Shown here: piece by piece, positions 1-9,783 of the stretch
How the letters are laid out: each line of letters opens with the position of its first letter
Position numbering within the stretch: position 1 is the first letter of the stretch
Assembly: GCF_022747945.1 (NCBI RefSeq)
Contig: NZ_JALDST010000001.1
Coordinates: forward strand, 6,634,001 to 6,698,000
DNA length: 64,000 bases
DNA from: Micromonospora sp. R77
Lineage (GTDB): Bacteria; Actinomycetota; Actinomycetes; Mycobacteriales; Micromonosporaceae
Reading direction: 5' to 3'
Position numbers and translations under genes: made by a program
Notes under the pieces: generated by a model
Database searches by the model: none
What the model saw: only the letters and a program-made list of their open reading frames with translations
What the model was told of the DNA's origin: nothing

Positions 1-461
1 TCCAGCGGACCGAAGGCCTTCGCGCGCACCACGACCACGCGTTCCCCGTCGGCGAAGAGCCGGTCCGCGAGCATGTGGGCGAACTGGGAGTCGCCGCAGA
101 CCAGCACGTGGTCCCGGGCCCGCCGGGCGCGCAGGCGGCGGCTCTCGGCGGCCAGCAGCAGCCGGCCGGCCTCGGCCACGGCCAGCAGGGTGAACAGCGG
201 GGCGGCGAACCGGGCGACCTGCAGCTGCCACGGGTAGGGGCCCGGGTTCTGGAAGGGCTCGGCACCGAAGACGAACAGTTGCAGGTCGTAGTAGAGCACG
301 TCGTAGGTGTCGTGGACGAGATCCGGCCGGATCCGCAGCAGGCGCGCGAACCCGACGTAGCCGAGAACGAGAGCGGCCAGCCCGATGACCCCGAAGAGGA
401 TCCTCAGCCACCAGCCGGCCGCGCGGGACGAGCCGGCGACCGGGTCTGTCATGGGGCTCAT
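1..461 (-). CDS. N-terminal fragment of a two-helix membrane protein with Rossmann NAD-binding domain
   Basis: Partial gene running off the left edge; about 153 residues are visible. The start ATG at 461 is followed in frame by a second ATG at 452 (MSPMTDPV). Two hydrophobic stretches are seen: about residues 14-38 (LRILFGVIGLAALVLGYVGF) and 75-100 (around ARFAAPLFTLLAVAEAGRLL). After them comes a beta-alpha-beta start, DHVLVCGDSQFAHMLADRL, ending the strand with VVVVRA, which looks like a TrkA-N/Rossmann nucleotide-binding fold. The layout (short membrane anchor then cytosolic NAD-binding domain) resembles ion-channel regulatory or RyR-type actinobacterial proteins, but the missing C-terminus prevents naming. 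It lies 70 bp downstream of the STAND gene in the same direction and may be cotranscribed with it. Confidence 0.6.
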   Translation of the reverse strand, partial: MSPMTDPVAGSSRAAGWWLRILFGVIGLAALVLGYVGFARLLRIRPDLVHDTYDVLYYDLQLFVFGAEPFQNPGPYPWQLQVARFAAPLFTLLAVAEAGRLLLAAESRRLRARRARDHVLVCGDSQFAHMLADRLFADGERVVVVRAKAFGPL

Positions 462-531
462 GGTATTTGACGAGGTCGATCGGGACCGCGCTCGACGCGC
501 ACCCCGCTCGACACCGGCGACCCGGGCGGCG

Positions 532-3500
532 TCACGGGAAGTCGTCGGGCCCGGTGTCGGGGAGCGTGGCCAGCAGCTGCCCGGCCAACCGCCGTACGGT
601 GTCGTCGTCCTCCTGGTGGGCGAGCCGCACCAGGACCTGCCGGGTCCGGATGTCCCGGTAGTGGTGGCGGGTCAAGGCGAGCAGCGCCGTCCGGCGGATC
701 TCCCAGTCGGTGTCGTCGGCCAGCCGCAGCAGCAGCTCCGGCACCCCCGCCCGGCCGGCCAGGGTGGCGCCCAACTGTTCCACCGCCCGGCGCCGGACCT
801 CGAGGTCCGGGTCGTCGCGGACCAGCCCCACCAGCAGCACCTGGACCTCCGGGTCGGCGCCGAAGTGCTCGCCGAGCGCGGCGGCGATGCGGGCGCGGAT
901 CGCCGGGTCCTGGTCCGCCAGGCGGCGCATGAGCCGCAGGGTCACCGCCATGGACGCCGAGCCCTGCTCGGTCAGGCAGCACACCGCCGCGTCGAAGACG
1001 GCCGGATCGGTGTCCGACTCGACGCACTCCAGCAGCACGTCGGTCGCGACGTCGGGTTTGCCGTACCGGCAGAGGGTCCGCACGGCGGCCAGCCGGATGC
1101 CGACGTAGCTGTCCCGGCGGGCCCGCCGGCACAGCGTCTCCAGCAGGCCCGCGGCCTCGCCGTGGCCGGCGAGCGCCTGGGCGGCGGCGCGCAGCACGTT
1201 CGGGTCGGGATCCCGGCTGACCTGTTCGGCCAGGCACTCCCGCACCGCGGCGTCGGGCGGTTCGGCGAGGCGGGTCAGACTGCGGGTGACCCGCAGCCGG
1301 ACGATCGGGTCCCGCTCCTGGAAGGCCCGGCTGATGAGCAGGTCACGGGTGGCGTGGCCGAACGGTGACCGGCCGGTGAGCAGGTCGATCGCGGCGAGCC
1401 GGACGCTCGCGGTGGGGTCTCGCCGGGCGCTGTCCAGCAGCAGTTCCCCGGTGCGGTGGTCGGGGTAGGCCTCGGCCAGCCCGCGCACCGCGGCGAGGCG
1501 GACCGTGGCGTCCTCGTCGACGCGCGCCGCGTGCGCCACCACCGTCCAGCCGGTGTCGTCGACGCGGTCCTGGTCGATCAGCGCGGTGACCGCGGCGGCC
1601 CGCACCGAGGCGTCCTCGTCCTGCTCGATCCGATCGACCAACCGGGCCCGGCAGCGCCCGTCCGGGTCCGGTACGAGCGCCAGCCGCTGCACCGCGACGG
1701 CGCGCAGCCGCGCGGAGCTGTCCGAACCGGCCAGCTTCAGCAGCAGTTCGGTGCTCTCCGGGCCGGGCGGGCCGGGCAGCAGTCTGGTCACCACGCAGCG
1801 CCGCACCTCGTCCGGTGCGTCCCCGGCCACCCGCTGCAACGCCCGGGCGCGGGCGGTCTCGGCGTGTGCGGTCAGGGCCAGCAGGCCCTCCAGCGCACCC
1901 TGCACCACGCCGGGGTCGCTGTCGGTGGCCAGCAGCCGGTGCAGGGTCCCCGGCGCGTCCGGCAGGTCGGCGCACCGCGCGGTGAGCACCCCGACGGCGG
2001 CGCGGCGGACCGCGGTGGCGGGGTCCTCGGTGGCCTGGTCCAGCAGCCGGCGGACGTCGCCCGACAGGTCCGCCCGCCCGCCGAGGGACTGCACGGCCAA
2101 CGCGCGTACGGCGGGATCGGGTGAGGCGGCGAGGTCGCGCAGCACGTCGGCGAGGTCGGGATCGGCGCCGAAGTGGGCGACCAGGGCCCGCGCGGCGGCC
2201 TGCCGCACGGCGGTGGAGACGTCCGCCTGCGCCTCGGCGAGCAGCAGGTCCCGGCATCGGCGACGGCCGCGGCCGGTGGCGTCCATCCGGCCGGCGGCCT
2301 CGGCCAGCCCGGCGACCAGGGTGAGGTGGGCCTGCCGCTCCCGGCCCTGCCCGAGCTCGTGGACCAGCAGTTCCTCCAGCTGCTCCTCGTCGGTGGAGAG
2401 CAGGACGGCGATCCGGGTGGCGAACGCGGAGCCGGAGCGCCAGCTGGTCCGCACCCCGCGGCGGCGGTACCAGTGCAGGAAGGGCCCGCGTCCCGGCCAG
2501 TTCGGCCCGAGCGCCCGGATCGCCGACAGCAGCTCCTGCTCGGTGAGGTCGACGAGGTTGGGGTCGTCCACGGAGATGCCGTGTTCGACCAGCAGCACGA
2601 TCCGGCACAGCACGGCGTCACCCGCGTCGGTCAGCTCGGCGGGCTGCGGGGCCTCCGCCACGCACTGCGCGGCGAGCACCAGGTTCCAGGGCGGGCCGGC
2701 CAGGTTGAGCGGCGGCCAGGGCTGGGTGGCCTCGGTGGCGAGCAGGGTGACCAGCTCGTTGGCGGTCCGGGCGGGCAGCGCGCCGGCGACCAGCCGGAGC
2801 ACCTCCCGCCAGGACGGGTCGGCCCAGTGGTCGCAGAAGAGCGCGCGCAGTTGCTCCAGCCCCCAGGCGTCGGGATCGTGCTCGATTCTGTCCACGATCT
2901 CCTCGGCACAGAAGAACTCCAGGAACGCGCGGTGCACGAACCCGAACAGTCGCAGTCCGTACCGTTCCAGGATGAAACTTCGCTGGCGCAATTTGTCGAT
3001 CATCGAGTAGGCCATGGCGAGCGCCCGCTCGTTCTCGAACCCGTAGAACGCGACGAGATGCTCCGAGAAGATGCGCGCCAGTTCGTCGGACTCAATGTAG
3101 TTACCGGCCGGGCCGGACTCCCGGAACTGCATCCGATATGCCAGGTGGCGCAGCAACCGGCGCTTCGCCTGCAGGTCCAGCGACGGCACGTCGCCGTGGC
3201 TCTCCCGCAGTTGTTTGGTCACGTCCCACTCGGAGATCAGGACGTCCGTGACGTGCGCGTAGAGCCGGCGCCGGTTGCGCGGCAACGGGTGGCCCCGCCC
3301 GACGATCGCCATGAGCATCAGCAGCAGGGGGTTGCCGGCGATCTCGTGCATGGCCCGGGAACTGCGGACCACGTCGAGGATCTGCCGCCGCTGCCGTTCC
3401 GCCTCCGCCGCCGGGGTGGGCATCACGTAGCGGTACCAGTTGCCGAGGAACCGGGCGATCTGCTCGTCGTCCAGGTCCTCCAGGGTGAAGTGGTCGAAGC

Positions 3501-4746
3501 CGGCGTTGGCGAAGGTGTGCCGCAGGTAACCGGCCGCCCGCGAGGTGACCACCGTCAGCACGCCGGGGTACTCGTTGGCGAAGGTGGCGATCTGGGCGGC
3601 CACCTCCTCCCGCTGCGCCGGGTCGAACACCTCGTCCAGGCCGTCGAACAGGAACAGCGCCTGGCCGCCCTGGCGCAGATAGGACTCCAGCACGTCCCGG
3701 TCGATGCCGGTCAGTCCCTGCTGGTGGCGGTGGCCGACGTAGTCCAGCAGGCCGTCGCAGCGCCCGTCGCCACGGTGCACGGCGTAGGAGCGCAACTCGA
3801 TCAGGACCGGCAGGTGCCGGTCCAGCGCCGCCAGCCGGGGCTCGACGCAGGCCCCGGCCAGCGCCAGCGCCAGGTAGCGGGCCGCCGCCGACTTGCCGGA
3901 GCCGGGGTCGCCGAGCAGCACGATGGTCCGCCGGCCCGGGTCGCACACCACGTCGAAGAGTGAGAGGGCGTCCTTGGCCGCGTACTCCTCCCAGAGCCGC
4001 TCGACCTCCTCCGGGTTGACCACCCCGGGCAGTCCGCCGGTGTCGCCGCCCGGGGTGGAGCCGGCCCAGCGCCACCAGGCCAGCGGCATCTCCGGCCGGG
4101 CGTCCTCGTGCACCCGGGGCTCCACGAACACCTTCGGCAGCCCGACGGTGAGATAGCCGATGGTGGGACGTGGGGAGACCGCGTCCACCGGAACGGCCTG
4201 ATATCGCAGCGCCAGCTGCTTGTAGTAGTGACTGCGCACGGCGGGTGGCAGGTGGGTGCCGGGGTCGGCGGGCTCACGCGCCGGGGAGCGCCCGCTGCGC
4301 ACGTCCGCCAGGGCGGCGGTCACCTTGGCGGTGAGGTCGTCCACCCCGGAGAAGAACGCGCACAGGTGGCGTTCCTTGAGCTCCCGGCGCAGGGCGACGA
4401 TCTGCTGCCAGTCGGCGTCCCGGTCGATCATGTCGACCGGCCAGGGCGTGTCCTCGGCGAGCAGGAACACCAGGCAGGGCTTTCCCGCAGCGAGCGCCTC
4501 GCGGTACTCCAGTTCGGTGATGGAGGACTCCTGGCCGGGCGGGCGGAACCCGTACCGCCAGGCGAACAGTCCCACGTAGAGGTCGCACCGGCGCACGTCG
4601 GCCAGACAACGGTCCAGGGGTGGCCGGACGTCGGCGCCGTACGCCTCCATGGCGACGTCCTCGATCTGCAGCCGACGTGCCACGGCGTGCACGGCAGCGC
4701 GATATTCCAGCAGGTCCTTTTGGGTGGCCGAAATGTAGACCTTCAT
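532..4746 (-). CDS. DUF4062-NACHT-HEAT repeat protein (STAND NTPase)
   Basis: A 1404-residue signalling NTPase. I chose the ATG at 4746 (MKVYISATQKDLLEYR) over one 12 codons upstream because DUF4062 proteins begin with this strand and a GGAG lies 10 nt before it. Residues 1-90 are a DUF4062 domain, a TIR-like sensor/effector fold. Around 276-284 is a Walker A (LLGDPGSGKSAAARY) and near 365 a Walker B (LFLFDGLDEVFD) typical of NACHT ATPases. From about 815 to the end are tandem HEAT-like repeats, with recurring patterns such as VRRAAVGVL and VRLAAVRGL. In the family, the C-terminal repeats sense a ligand, the NACHT domain oligomerises, and the N-terminal domain signals or acts. Several STAND proteins of this build are anti-phage or conflict effectors; others regulate. 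Which applies here cannot be told. No signal peptide; cytosolic. Confidence 0.85.
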   Translation of the reverse strand: MKVYISATQKDLLEYRAAVHAVARRLQIEDVAMEAYGADVRPPLDRCLADVRRCDLYVGLFAWRYGFRPPGQESSITELEYREALAAGKPCLVFLLAEDTPWPVDMIDRDADWQQIVALRRELKERHLCAFFSGVDDLTAKVTAALADVRSGRSPAREPADPGTHLPPAVRSHYYKQLALRYQAVPVDAVSPRPTIGYLTVGLPKVFVEPRVHEDARPEMPLAWWRWAGSTPGGDTGGLPGVVNPEEVERLWEEYAAKDALSLFDVVCDPGRRTIVLLGDPGSGKSAAARYLALALAGACVEPRLAALDRHLPVLIELRSYAVHRGDGRCDGLLDYVGHRHQQGLTGIDRDVLESYLRQGGQALFLFDGLDEVFDPAQREEVAAQIATFANEYPGVLTVVTSRAAGYLRHTFANAGFDHFTLEDLDDEQIARFLGNWYRYVMPTPAAEAERQRRQILDVVRSSRAMHEIAGNPLLLMLMAIVGRGHPLPRNRRRLYAHVTDVLISEWDVTKQLRESHGDVPSLDLQAKRRLLRHLAYRMQFRESGPAGNYIESDELARIFSEHLVAFYGFENERALAMAYSMIDKLRQRSFILERYGLRLFGFVHRAFLEFFCAEEIVDRIEHDPDAWGLEQLRALFCDHWADPSWREVLRLVAGALPARTANELVTLLATEATQPWPPLNLAGPPWNLVLAAQCVAEAPQPAELTDAGDAVLCRIVLLVEHGISVDDPNLVDLTEQELLSAIRALGPNWPGRGPFLHWYRRRGVRTSWRSGSAFATRIAVLLSTDEEQLEELLVHELGQGRERQAHLTLVAGLAEAAGRMDATGRGRRRCRDLLLAEAQADVSTAVRQAAARALVAHFGADPDLADVLRDLAASPDPAVRALAVQSLGGRADLSGDVRRLLDQATEDPATAVRRAAVGVLTARCADLPDAPGTLHRLLATDSDPGVVQGALEGLLALTAHAETARARALQRVAGDAPDEVRRCVVTRLLPGPPGPESTELLLKLAGSDSSARLRAVAVQRLALVPDPDGRCRARLVDRIEQDEDASVRAAAVTALIDQDRVDDTGWTVVAHAARVDEDATVRLAAVRGLAEAYPDHRTGELLLDSARRDPTASVRLAAIDLLTGRSPFGHATRDLLISRAFQERDPIVRLRVTRSLTRLAEPPDAAVRECLAEQVSRDPDPNVLRAAAQALAGHGEAAGLLETLCRRARRDSYVGIRLAAVRTLCRYGKPDVATDVLLECVESDTDPAVFDAAVCCLTEQGSASMAVTLRLMRRLADQDPAIRARIAAALGEHFGADPEVQVLLVGLVRDDPDLEVRRRAVEQLGATLAGRAGVPELLLRLADDTDWEIRRTALLALTRHHYRDIRTRQVLVRLAHQEDDDTVRRLAGQLLATLPDTGPDDFP

Positions 4747-4945
4747 GAACGGCAAACTCCAGGGGGTGGCTGGCGACCGCATCTTTGAAAATATCAGCCG
4801 CCGTCACCTGCGTCCGACCCGCGAACCCTCACCACGCCCTTGTCACGCATGGGATTCCCATCGACGTCGGGCCTATGATGGCACCGGAGCGAGACAGATC
4901 CGGGCGGGCCGAATTCTCGCGTTTTCCGTTGATGCGGAGGAAGCC
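4747..4945. promoter_or_regulatory. Divergent promoter region, STAND gene / SCO2521-like gene
   Basis: About 200 bp between two divergent starts, less GC-rich than its surroundings. A 13-bp palindrome, ATGGGATTCCCAT, lies at 4849-4861. A -10-like TATGAT lies at 4874-4879 reading rightward, about 67 bp before the SCO2521-like start, but no matching -35 is obvious. A GGAGG lies just before the start at 4946. The palindrome is a candidate operator only. Confidence 0.35.
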
Positions 4946-5902
4946 ATGCTCACGGTCGGTGAGGTGCACACCAGCCTGTTGCAGCACAGCACGGCGCTGA
5001 CCCAGGAGCAGAGCTCCGAGGTGCTGAGCCTGGTCGAGGGCGAGTCCGTGCTGACCTCCCGACGTCCGTCGCTCTACGCGGTCTCCCCCGACGTCCGTAC
5101 CGGCGTGGACTGCTGGCTGCCCAGCGCCAGCAGGCGGCAACTACGCGGCGTCGGCGCGGTGGTCACCCGGGCCGTCATCACCGGCGGCCGGATCGTGCAG
5201 GCCTCCTCGGTCATCCAGGTCGTCGCCGGAGAGCGCCGTCAGCCCTGGTCGCACTACCTGGCCAACCCCGGTGTCCTGGAGACGGTCGGCAAGCTGAACC
5301 CGGCGGACCTGACCTCGGGCTTCCTGCACGGCAACAACGCGGACGTGCTGAACCTGGAGGCGATCACCGGCCGGGTGCTCGACGGGGTACAGATGTCCGA
5401 CCTGCTGGACCGACGTCCGCCACTGCGGGCGGCGCGGACCCGACTGCGCTGGACGGCGCGGGTCGGCCGGCTGCCGGACCAGGACGCGTCGGCCGTGGTC
5501 ACCGTGGACTCCCCCACCCTGCGTACGGTCGAACTCGTGCTCGACCCGCAGGACGTACCGGCCGCCGTGGCCGGCCTCTGCGAGGACCTGGCGCTGCACG
5601 ACTGGCTGCTCACCATGCTGTCCTCGCTGGTGGAGGCGGCGGTCACCCGGTCGACCTCCGGGCAGGAACACATCGAGCGGCTGCGGCCGGTGCTGGAGCA
5701 CCTGCTGCACCTGTGGCTGCCCGGCGCGCGGGTCCACCCGCGGCTGCGGCCGATCTGGGACCGGCTGGAGCAGGTGCCCGGATTCAGCCGGCAGTGGAAC
5801 TCGTCGGTCAACTGGATCCGGGACCAGATCAGCGTGGGCAACATGGCCCTGCTGCGCGACCTGGCCGGCCGGACCACGGGCAACCAGTCGTGCGGGCGCT
5901 GA
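4946..5902 (+). CDS. SCO2521 family protein
   Basis: A 318-residue protein starting at ATG 4946 (MLTVGEVHTSLLQHS) with GGAGG 4 nt upstream. It matches in order and content the actinobacterial protein family named after S. coelicolor SCO2521. No catalytic motif, signal peptide or membrane helix is visible. It faces the SCO2522-like gene tail to tail with only 6 bp between stop codons. The five SCO2521-2525 families travel together in actinobacteria, here with the first gene on the opposite strand from the other four. The function of the set is not established; assignment rests on recognition of the family and on the neighbouring P-loop and methyltransferase genes. Confidence 0.7.
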   Translation: MLTVGEVHTSLLQHSTALTQEQSSEVLSLVEGESVLTSRRPSLYAVSPDVRTGVDCWLPSASRRQLRGVGAVVTRAVITGGRIVQASSVIQVVAGERRQPWSHYLANPGVLETVGKLNPADLTSGFLHGNNADVLNLEAITGRVLDGVQMSDLLDRRPPLRAARTRLRWTARVGRLPDQDASAVVTVDSPTLRTVELVLDPQDVPAAVAGLCEDLALHDWLLTMLSSLVEAAVTRSTSGQEHIERLRPVLEHLLHLWLPGARVHPRLRPIWDRLEQVPGFSRQWNSSVNWIRDQISVGNMALLRDLAGRTTGNQSCGR

Positions 5903-5908
5903 GCCCGC

Positions 5909-6871
5909 TCACCCGCCGATGAACACGTAGCTCAACCGGTCGACCAGCTCGCTGGGCAGCTGCAGGCCCTCGCCGCCGGCCCGCGTGGCGACCTGCTGGG
6001 CGACCGCCGGCGGCACCGCCACCTGACCGAGGATGGTCCGGACGGCGAGCTCCACCGGCAGGTACTGGGTGTCCATCAGGGTCAGCGTCCGGTACGCGCA
6101 GAACGGCGCGGCGGCCGGGTTCAGCTGGACGATCGCCGGCAGCTCGTCCCAGTCGGTGGGCAACTCCCCGGCGAGCCGGCACGGCCGCATCAGCGTCTCG
6201 CCGCGGTGCCGCAGGACGCCCAGCCGGGTCATCTGCCAGACCGAGGCCAGCAGCGCGCAGGCCCACACCCGCTTCGGCTCGTCGGACCACAGCTCGACGT
6301 CGACGAAGATGGAGTGCCGGGGATCGCCGGACTGCACCGGCGGGGACCACGGCCGGGGCAGGGTCATCGCCGGCGCGTCGACGTGCGGCGGCGTCCGCTT
6401 GCCGTTGGACAGCCAGCCCGACTCGCTCAACGGCGGGCGGCTCCCGGTGGTGTTCCGGGGCGGCTCCACCACCAGGGTGTCGACGACCATCTGCGCCAGC
6501 TCGACCCCGTCGTGGCGGGCGAAGCTGGACTCCCGCGCCACGTAGTCCAGCAGCAGACCGTGCTCCGCCGCGGCGCTCTGCACCTGCGGGATCACCTCAC
6601 GCGGGGTGCCGAAGCGGTGGAAGTAGTCGTCCAGCATGAAGCAGGTGCTGATCCGCGGCTGCCGACGCCCCGGCAGGCCCCGCCGGGCCAGCGCCGGGAT
6701 CGCGGCCGACCAGTGCGCGATCTGCTCGAACTTGCGGCGCAGCTCCTGGCACCCGTCGCCGAAGTCCTCGGCGTAGAAGTGCCCCAACTCCACCGACAGG
6801 TGCGAGTACGGCACGCTCTCTGTACGACGCACCGCAGCTGCCTCCTGGAACCTGACATCCACGCTGATCAC
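5909..6871 (-). CDS. SCO2522 family protein
   Basis: About 320 residues. I prefer the GTG at 6871 (reads VISVDVRFQEAAAVR), which overlaps the upstream P-loop gene's stop by 4 bp (GTGA) and has GGGA 5 nt before it. An ATG at 6883 in the same frame is the alternative but lacks a Shine-Dalgarno. The protein contains the stretch VPYSHLSVELGHFYAEDF and ends LPSELVDRLSYVFIGG. It has no recognisable enzyme motif. It is the third gene of a tight minus-strand run 2524-2523-2522, so translation is probably coupled. It belongs to the SCO2522 family by content and context; the role is unknown. Confidence 0.68.
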   Translation of the reverse strand: MISVDVRFQEAAAVRRTESVPYSHLSVELGHFYAEDFGDGCQELRRKFEQIAHWSAAIPALARRGLPGRRQPRISTCFMLDDYFHRFGTPREVIPQVQSAAAEHGLLLDYVARESSFARHDGVELAQMVVDTLVVEPPRNTTGSRPPLSESGWLSNGKRTPPHVDAPAMTLPRPWSPPVQSGDPRHSIFVDVELWSDEPKRVWACALLASVWQMTRLGVLRHRGETLMRPCRLAGELPTDWDELPAIVQLNPAAAPFCAYRTLTLMDTQYLPVELAVRTILGQVAVPPAVAQQVATRAGGEGLQLPSELVDRLSYVFIGG

Positions 6872-7797
6872 ACGGTTTCCCATGCCGTCTCGTCGAAGAG
6901 CTTCTCGGTCAGACCCACGAAGGCGTCCACGGTCCTGGAGTTCGCGATCTTGGTCTGTACGTCGTGGTCCGAGATGAGCTGCTCCCGCCACTGCAACATG
7001 GGATCCAACGGCACCGCGCCGAGCTGGGTGGTGCGCCCGACGCCGCGGCGGCGGGCCAGCGCCGACAGCTCCGCGTCGCACTTGCGCAGGAAGGCCTGCT
7101 GCGCGAGGTCGAGGTGACCGACCTCGGGGCCACGCGAGTCGATCACCGCGGTGCGGACGAACCGCAGCGACTCCCGCAACCGGTCCGGCTCGTGGCCGTA
7201 CTCCTTGCCCATGGCCACGATCCCGCCCGCCTCGAAGGCCAGGTCCGCCGCCGCGGTGACGTGCTGCGGGGTCCACCGGTGAAAGACCAGCCAGCGTACG
7301 GCGACCTTGCGCAGGGTCGGGGTCGCGGTCGCGGCCAGCGCGATCTGGCTCGCGTACGACCGGCCGGCGCTGAGGTCGACCAGGGTCAGGTCGAACTCTT
7401 CCTCCAGCCGGAGGAAGAGTTCGGCGCAGCGCTTGGCGATGGCGTCGGTGAACCCGAACTCGCTGCCGTTGCGCTGCCCGGGCACGAGTACCAACGGACC
7501 GGACCCGATGGGACGCTGGCGCAGGCTGGCCCGCTCCGAGGTGCCCCAGACGTCCAACTGCTCCGGGGACGGGATCTCCCCGCGCAGATAGCGGTGCAGG
7601 CCGCCGCCGTTGGGCCCGACGCCCTCCACCCCGTTGACCGCCTGCGGGATCTGGAACGTGATGCCGGCCGTCGGCGAGCCGAAGTCGTAGTCCAGGTAGC
7701 AGGTGGGACGGCCGGACAGCGCGCTGCGGTAGGCGATGTTCGCCGCGGTCACCGAGCGCCCGGTGCCGCCCTTGTGGGAGGTGACGAAGACCAGCAT
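6868..7797 (-). CDS. SCO2523 family variant P-loop protein (ParA/MinD-like)
   Basis: A 309-residue ParA/MinD-like ATPase fold. It opens MLVFVTSHKGGTGRSVTAAN. This is the deviant Walker A of the ParA class, except that the usual GK(T/S) is GRS: the P-loop lysine is arginine. The signature lysine at the start of the loop (HKGG) is kept. DYDFGSPTAG (the Walker A' region) and TLVDLSAGRSY follow. Whether it still hydrolyses ATP is doubtful; it may bind nucleotide as a switch. Its ATG immediately follows the stop of the SCO2524-like gene (TGAATG), and its own stop overlaps the next gene, so the three are almost certainly cotranslated. Confidence 0.8.
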   Translation of the reverse strand: MLVFVTSHKGGTGRSVTAANIAYRSALSGRPTCYLDYDFGSPTAGITFQIPQAVNGVEGVGPNGGGLHRYLRGEIPSPEQLDVWGTSERASLRQRPIGSGPLVLVPGQRNGSEFGFTDAIAKRCAELFLRLEEEFDLTLVDLSAGRSYASQIALAATATPTLRKVAVRWLVFHRWTPQHVTAAADLAFEAGGIVAMGKEYGHEPDRLRESLRFVRTAVIDSRGPEVGHLDLAQQAFLRKCDAELSALARRRGVGRTTQLGAVPLDPMLQWREQLISDHDVQTKIANSRTVDAFVGLTEKLFDETAWETV

Positions 7798-9639
7798 TCA
7801 GATCCCCTCGCTGGCTTTCTGCTGCCCGGTGGTGACGTCGTTGAGCAGCAGCAGCACGGTGTTCGCCAGGGCGGCCGCCGTGCCGGGCCGTTCGTCCACC
7901 AGCAGCTGGGCCTGGCGCAGGCTGGCCCGGATGCCGCGCATGCTGCGCTGCATCGCCTCACCGGCGAACATGCCGCGCATCAGCTCCCGGTCGAAGAGGT
8001 ACTCCGCCTCGTCGATGAGGTCCTGCGCGTACCCGGCGAGCCGGGCGGCGCGCGGGAACGGCCGCTCCCAGAGCAGTTGGCCGGCGCTGACCAACGCGTG
8101 CACCACCCGCTCGGTCAGGTACCACGACGGCGCGTCCGGCTTCGGCGCCAGCCCGGGGAAGGCACCGCCCGCGTGGTCCCACAGCCCCCGGTGCCGGCCG
8201 TCCGGGATCCGCCGCAGCAGCAGGTGGTCCCACACCTCGTCGGCCAGCTCGAGCAGCTCACTGCGGCGCCGGGCGTTGCTCAGCAGCCCGGCGACGGTGG
8301 CCGCCCGGTGCAGCAGCACGGTGGAGAACTCGTTCACGTTCCACGTCATGATCGGCTTCGACGTGGCGTCGTTCAGGGTGACCCGTTTGCCCGGCGAGTG
8401 CACGAGCAGCGCCGGCTCGCCCGGGGACGCCCGCCGGGTGACCCGGGCCCGCTGCGCCAGCTCCACCAGCACCGAGGCGATCCGGCCGAGCTCCTCGTCA
8501 CCGCCCCGGCCGACGGCGATCAGGCCCTTCACCGCCAGCGACGTCGCCTGGAGGGTGTAGTAGTCGGTCCGGTCACCGTCGGTCGTCCGCCACGGGATGT
8601 CCTCGATGGGCCACCGCCGCCGGTTGCCGAAGGTCGCCACCGTCGCCCAGTACGTCCGGGTCAGTTCCCAGCGCAGCTGCAGCGCGCGGGACAGCCGCTG
8701 CTGCTCCTCGTTGAGCAACCCGAGCAGGCGGGTCCGTTCGGAGTTCAGGTCCTCGATGGCGTCCATCGCGATGACCGTGAAGTAGAGGTAGGGGGCGTTC
8801 TCCGCCGACCCCGCGCGCTGCCGGCCGATCGGCTCGGTGGTCGGGACCTCCTCGGCCCCGGCGATGATCCCCCACGACCAGCCGCACTCGAACAGCATCT
8901 CGCTGTTGTCGAGATCCTCGGTCACCCGGCCCGACCCGATGACCACGCTGCGCAGACTGGCCATGGTGTCCCGCAGCTGCTCGCGCAGCGCGTCGACGAG
9001 CTCGCGGCGCGGCAGCTCGTCCTGGTTGACCATGTCGCACAGCCGCAGGCCGTACTCGTCGGTGGCGGTGAAGACGAAGGTGCTGAAGCTGCGCAGCAGG
9101 CCGACCATGGCCGCGGTCAGTCGGGTGCTGGCCATCGCCTCCAGCTCGTCCAGCTGGGCGAGCAGGTCACGCCGCTGGGTGGAGCCGCGGTAGACCTTGA
9201 CGAAACCGATCGTCGCCAGCGTGAGCGTGACCGAGACCGCGAACGAGTCGACGATGTCCGTGCCGCGCTGCTCGTCGGTGAGCTCCCCGCCGCCCTCGAC
9301 CGGGGTGAGGTAGCTTCCGCCGCTGAAGATCGGCGTGCCGGTCTCGTCGGTGTGCCGCCGGAAATAGTCGATCATCACGCTGACCAGTCGACGGGGAATC
9401 TCGATCGCACCGCCGATCGGGCCGAGCGCCTCGATCACCTCTTCGTCGGTGCGGTCCGGGTCGTCGAGCGACAGGACGGGGACCTTGGCGGCGGGCAGCA
9501 GCAGGGTCAGCAGTTGCTCCGCGTCGCTGATCGAATTGCTGCCGCTGCGGCCACCCCAGTGCCATTCACCGTTGTCCCAACAACTGCGCACCGAGGCCCG
9601 CCAGATGTCGAGGATCTCCTGGCGCGGCTGCATCCGCAT
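7798..9639 (-). CDS. SCO2524 family protein
   Basis: A 613-residue protein starting at ATG 9639 (MRMQPRQEILDIWRASV), with a second in-frame ATG at 9633. Both have only a weak GGTGG upstream. It is acidic, apparently soluble and largely helical; I see no nucleotide-binding or catalytic motif. It is the first gene of the 2524-2523-2522 run, its stop abutting the start of the P-loop gene with no gap. By analogy with other ParA-like partners it may be the large effector or scaffold of the P-loop switch; that is inference from adjacency only. Confidence 0.68.
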   Translation of the reverse strand: MRMQPRQEILDIWRASVRSCWDNGEWHWGGRSGSNSISDAEQLLTLLLPAAKVPVLSLDDPDRTDEEVIEALGPIGGAIEIPRRLVSVMIDYFRRHTDETGTPIFSGGSYLTPVEGGGELTDEQRGTDIVDSFAVSVTLTLATIGFVKVYRGSTQRRDLLAQLDELEAMASTRLTAAMVGLLRSFSTFVFTATDEYGLRLCDMVNQDELPRRELVDALREQLRDTMASLRSVVIGSGRVTEDLDNSEMLFECGWSWGIIAGAEEVPTTEPIGRQRAGSAENAPYLYFTVIAMDAIEDLNSERTRLLGLLNEEQQRLSRALQLRWELTRTYWATVATFGNRRRWPIEDIPWRTTDGDRTDYYTLQATSLAVKGLIAVGRGGDEELGRIASVLVELAQRARVTRRASPGEPALLVHSPGKRVTLNDATSKPIMTWNVNEFSTVLLHRAATVAGLLSNARRRSELLELADEVWDHLLLRRIPDGRHRGLWDHAGGAFPGLAPKPDAPSWYLTERVVHALVSAGQLLWERPFPRAARLAGYAQDLIDEAEYLFDRELMRGMFAGEAMQRSMRGIRASLRQAQLLVDERPGTAAALANTVLLLLNDVTTGQQKASEGI

Positions 9640-9783
9640 GATCCACCGCCGTCTGTTGTAGTCGTCGACTCGAAACCGCTGGTGTTGCCGTTGCGCACGA
9701 TGGTCTGCGGTGATCCAGAATGGCGTGCGACATCATGGTAGCGGCCCGGTCGAGCGCCACTTGCGACGCTTCGACGGCCGCGT

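Noticed and set aside
4840..4879. TTGTCA and TATGAT as a paired -35/-10 promoter
   Set aside because: The spacer is 28 bp, too long for a sigma-70-type promoter. Only the -10-like box is kept as a weak candidate.
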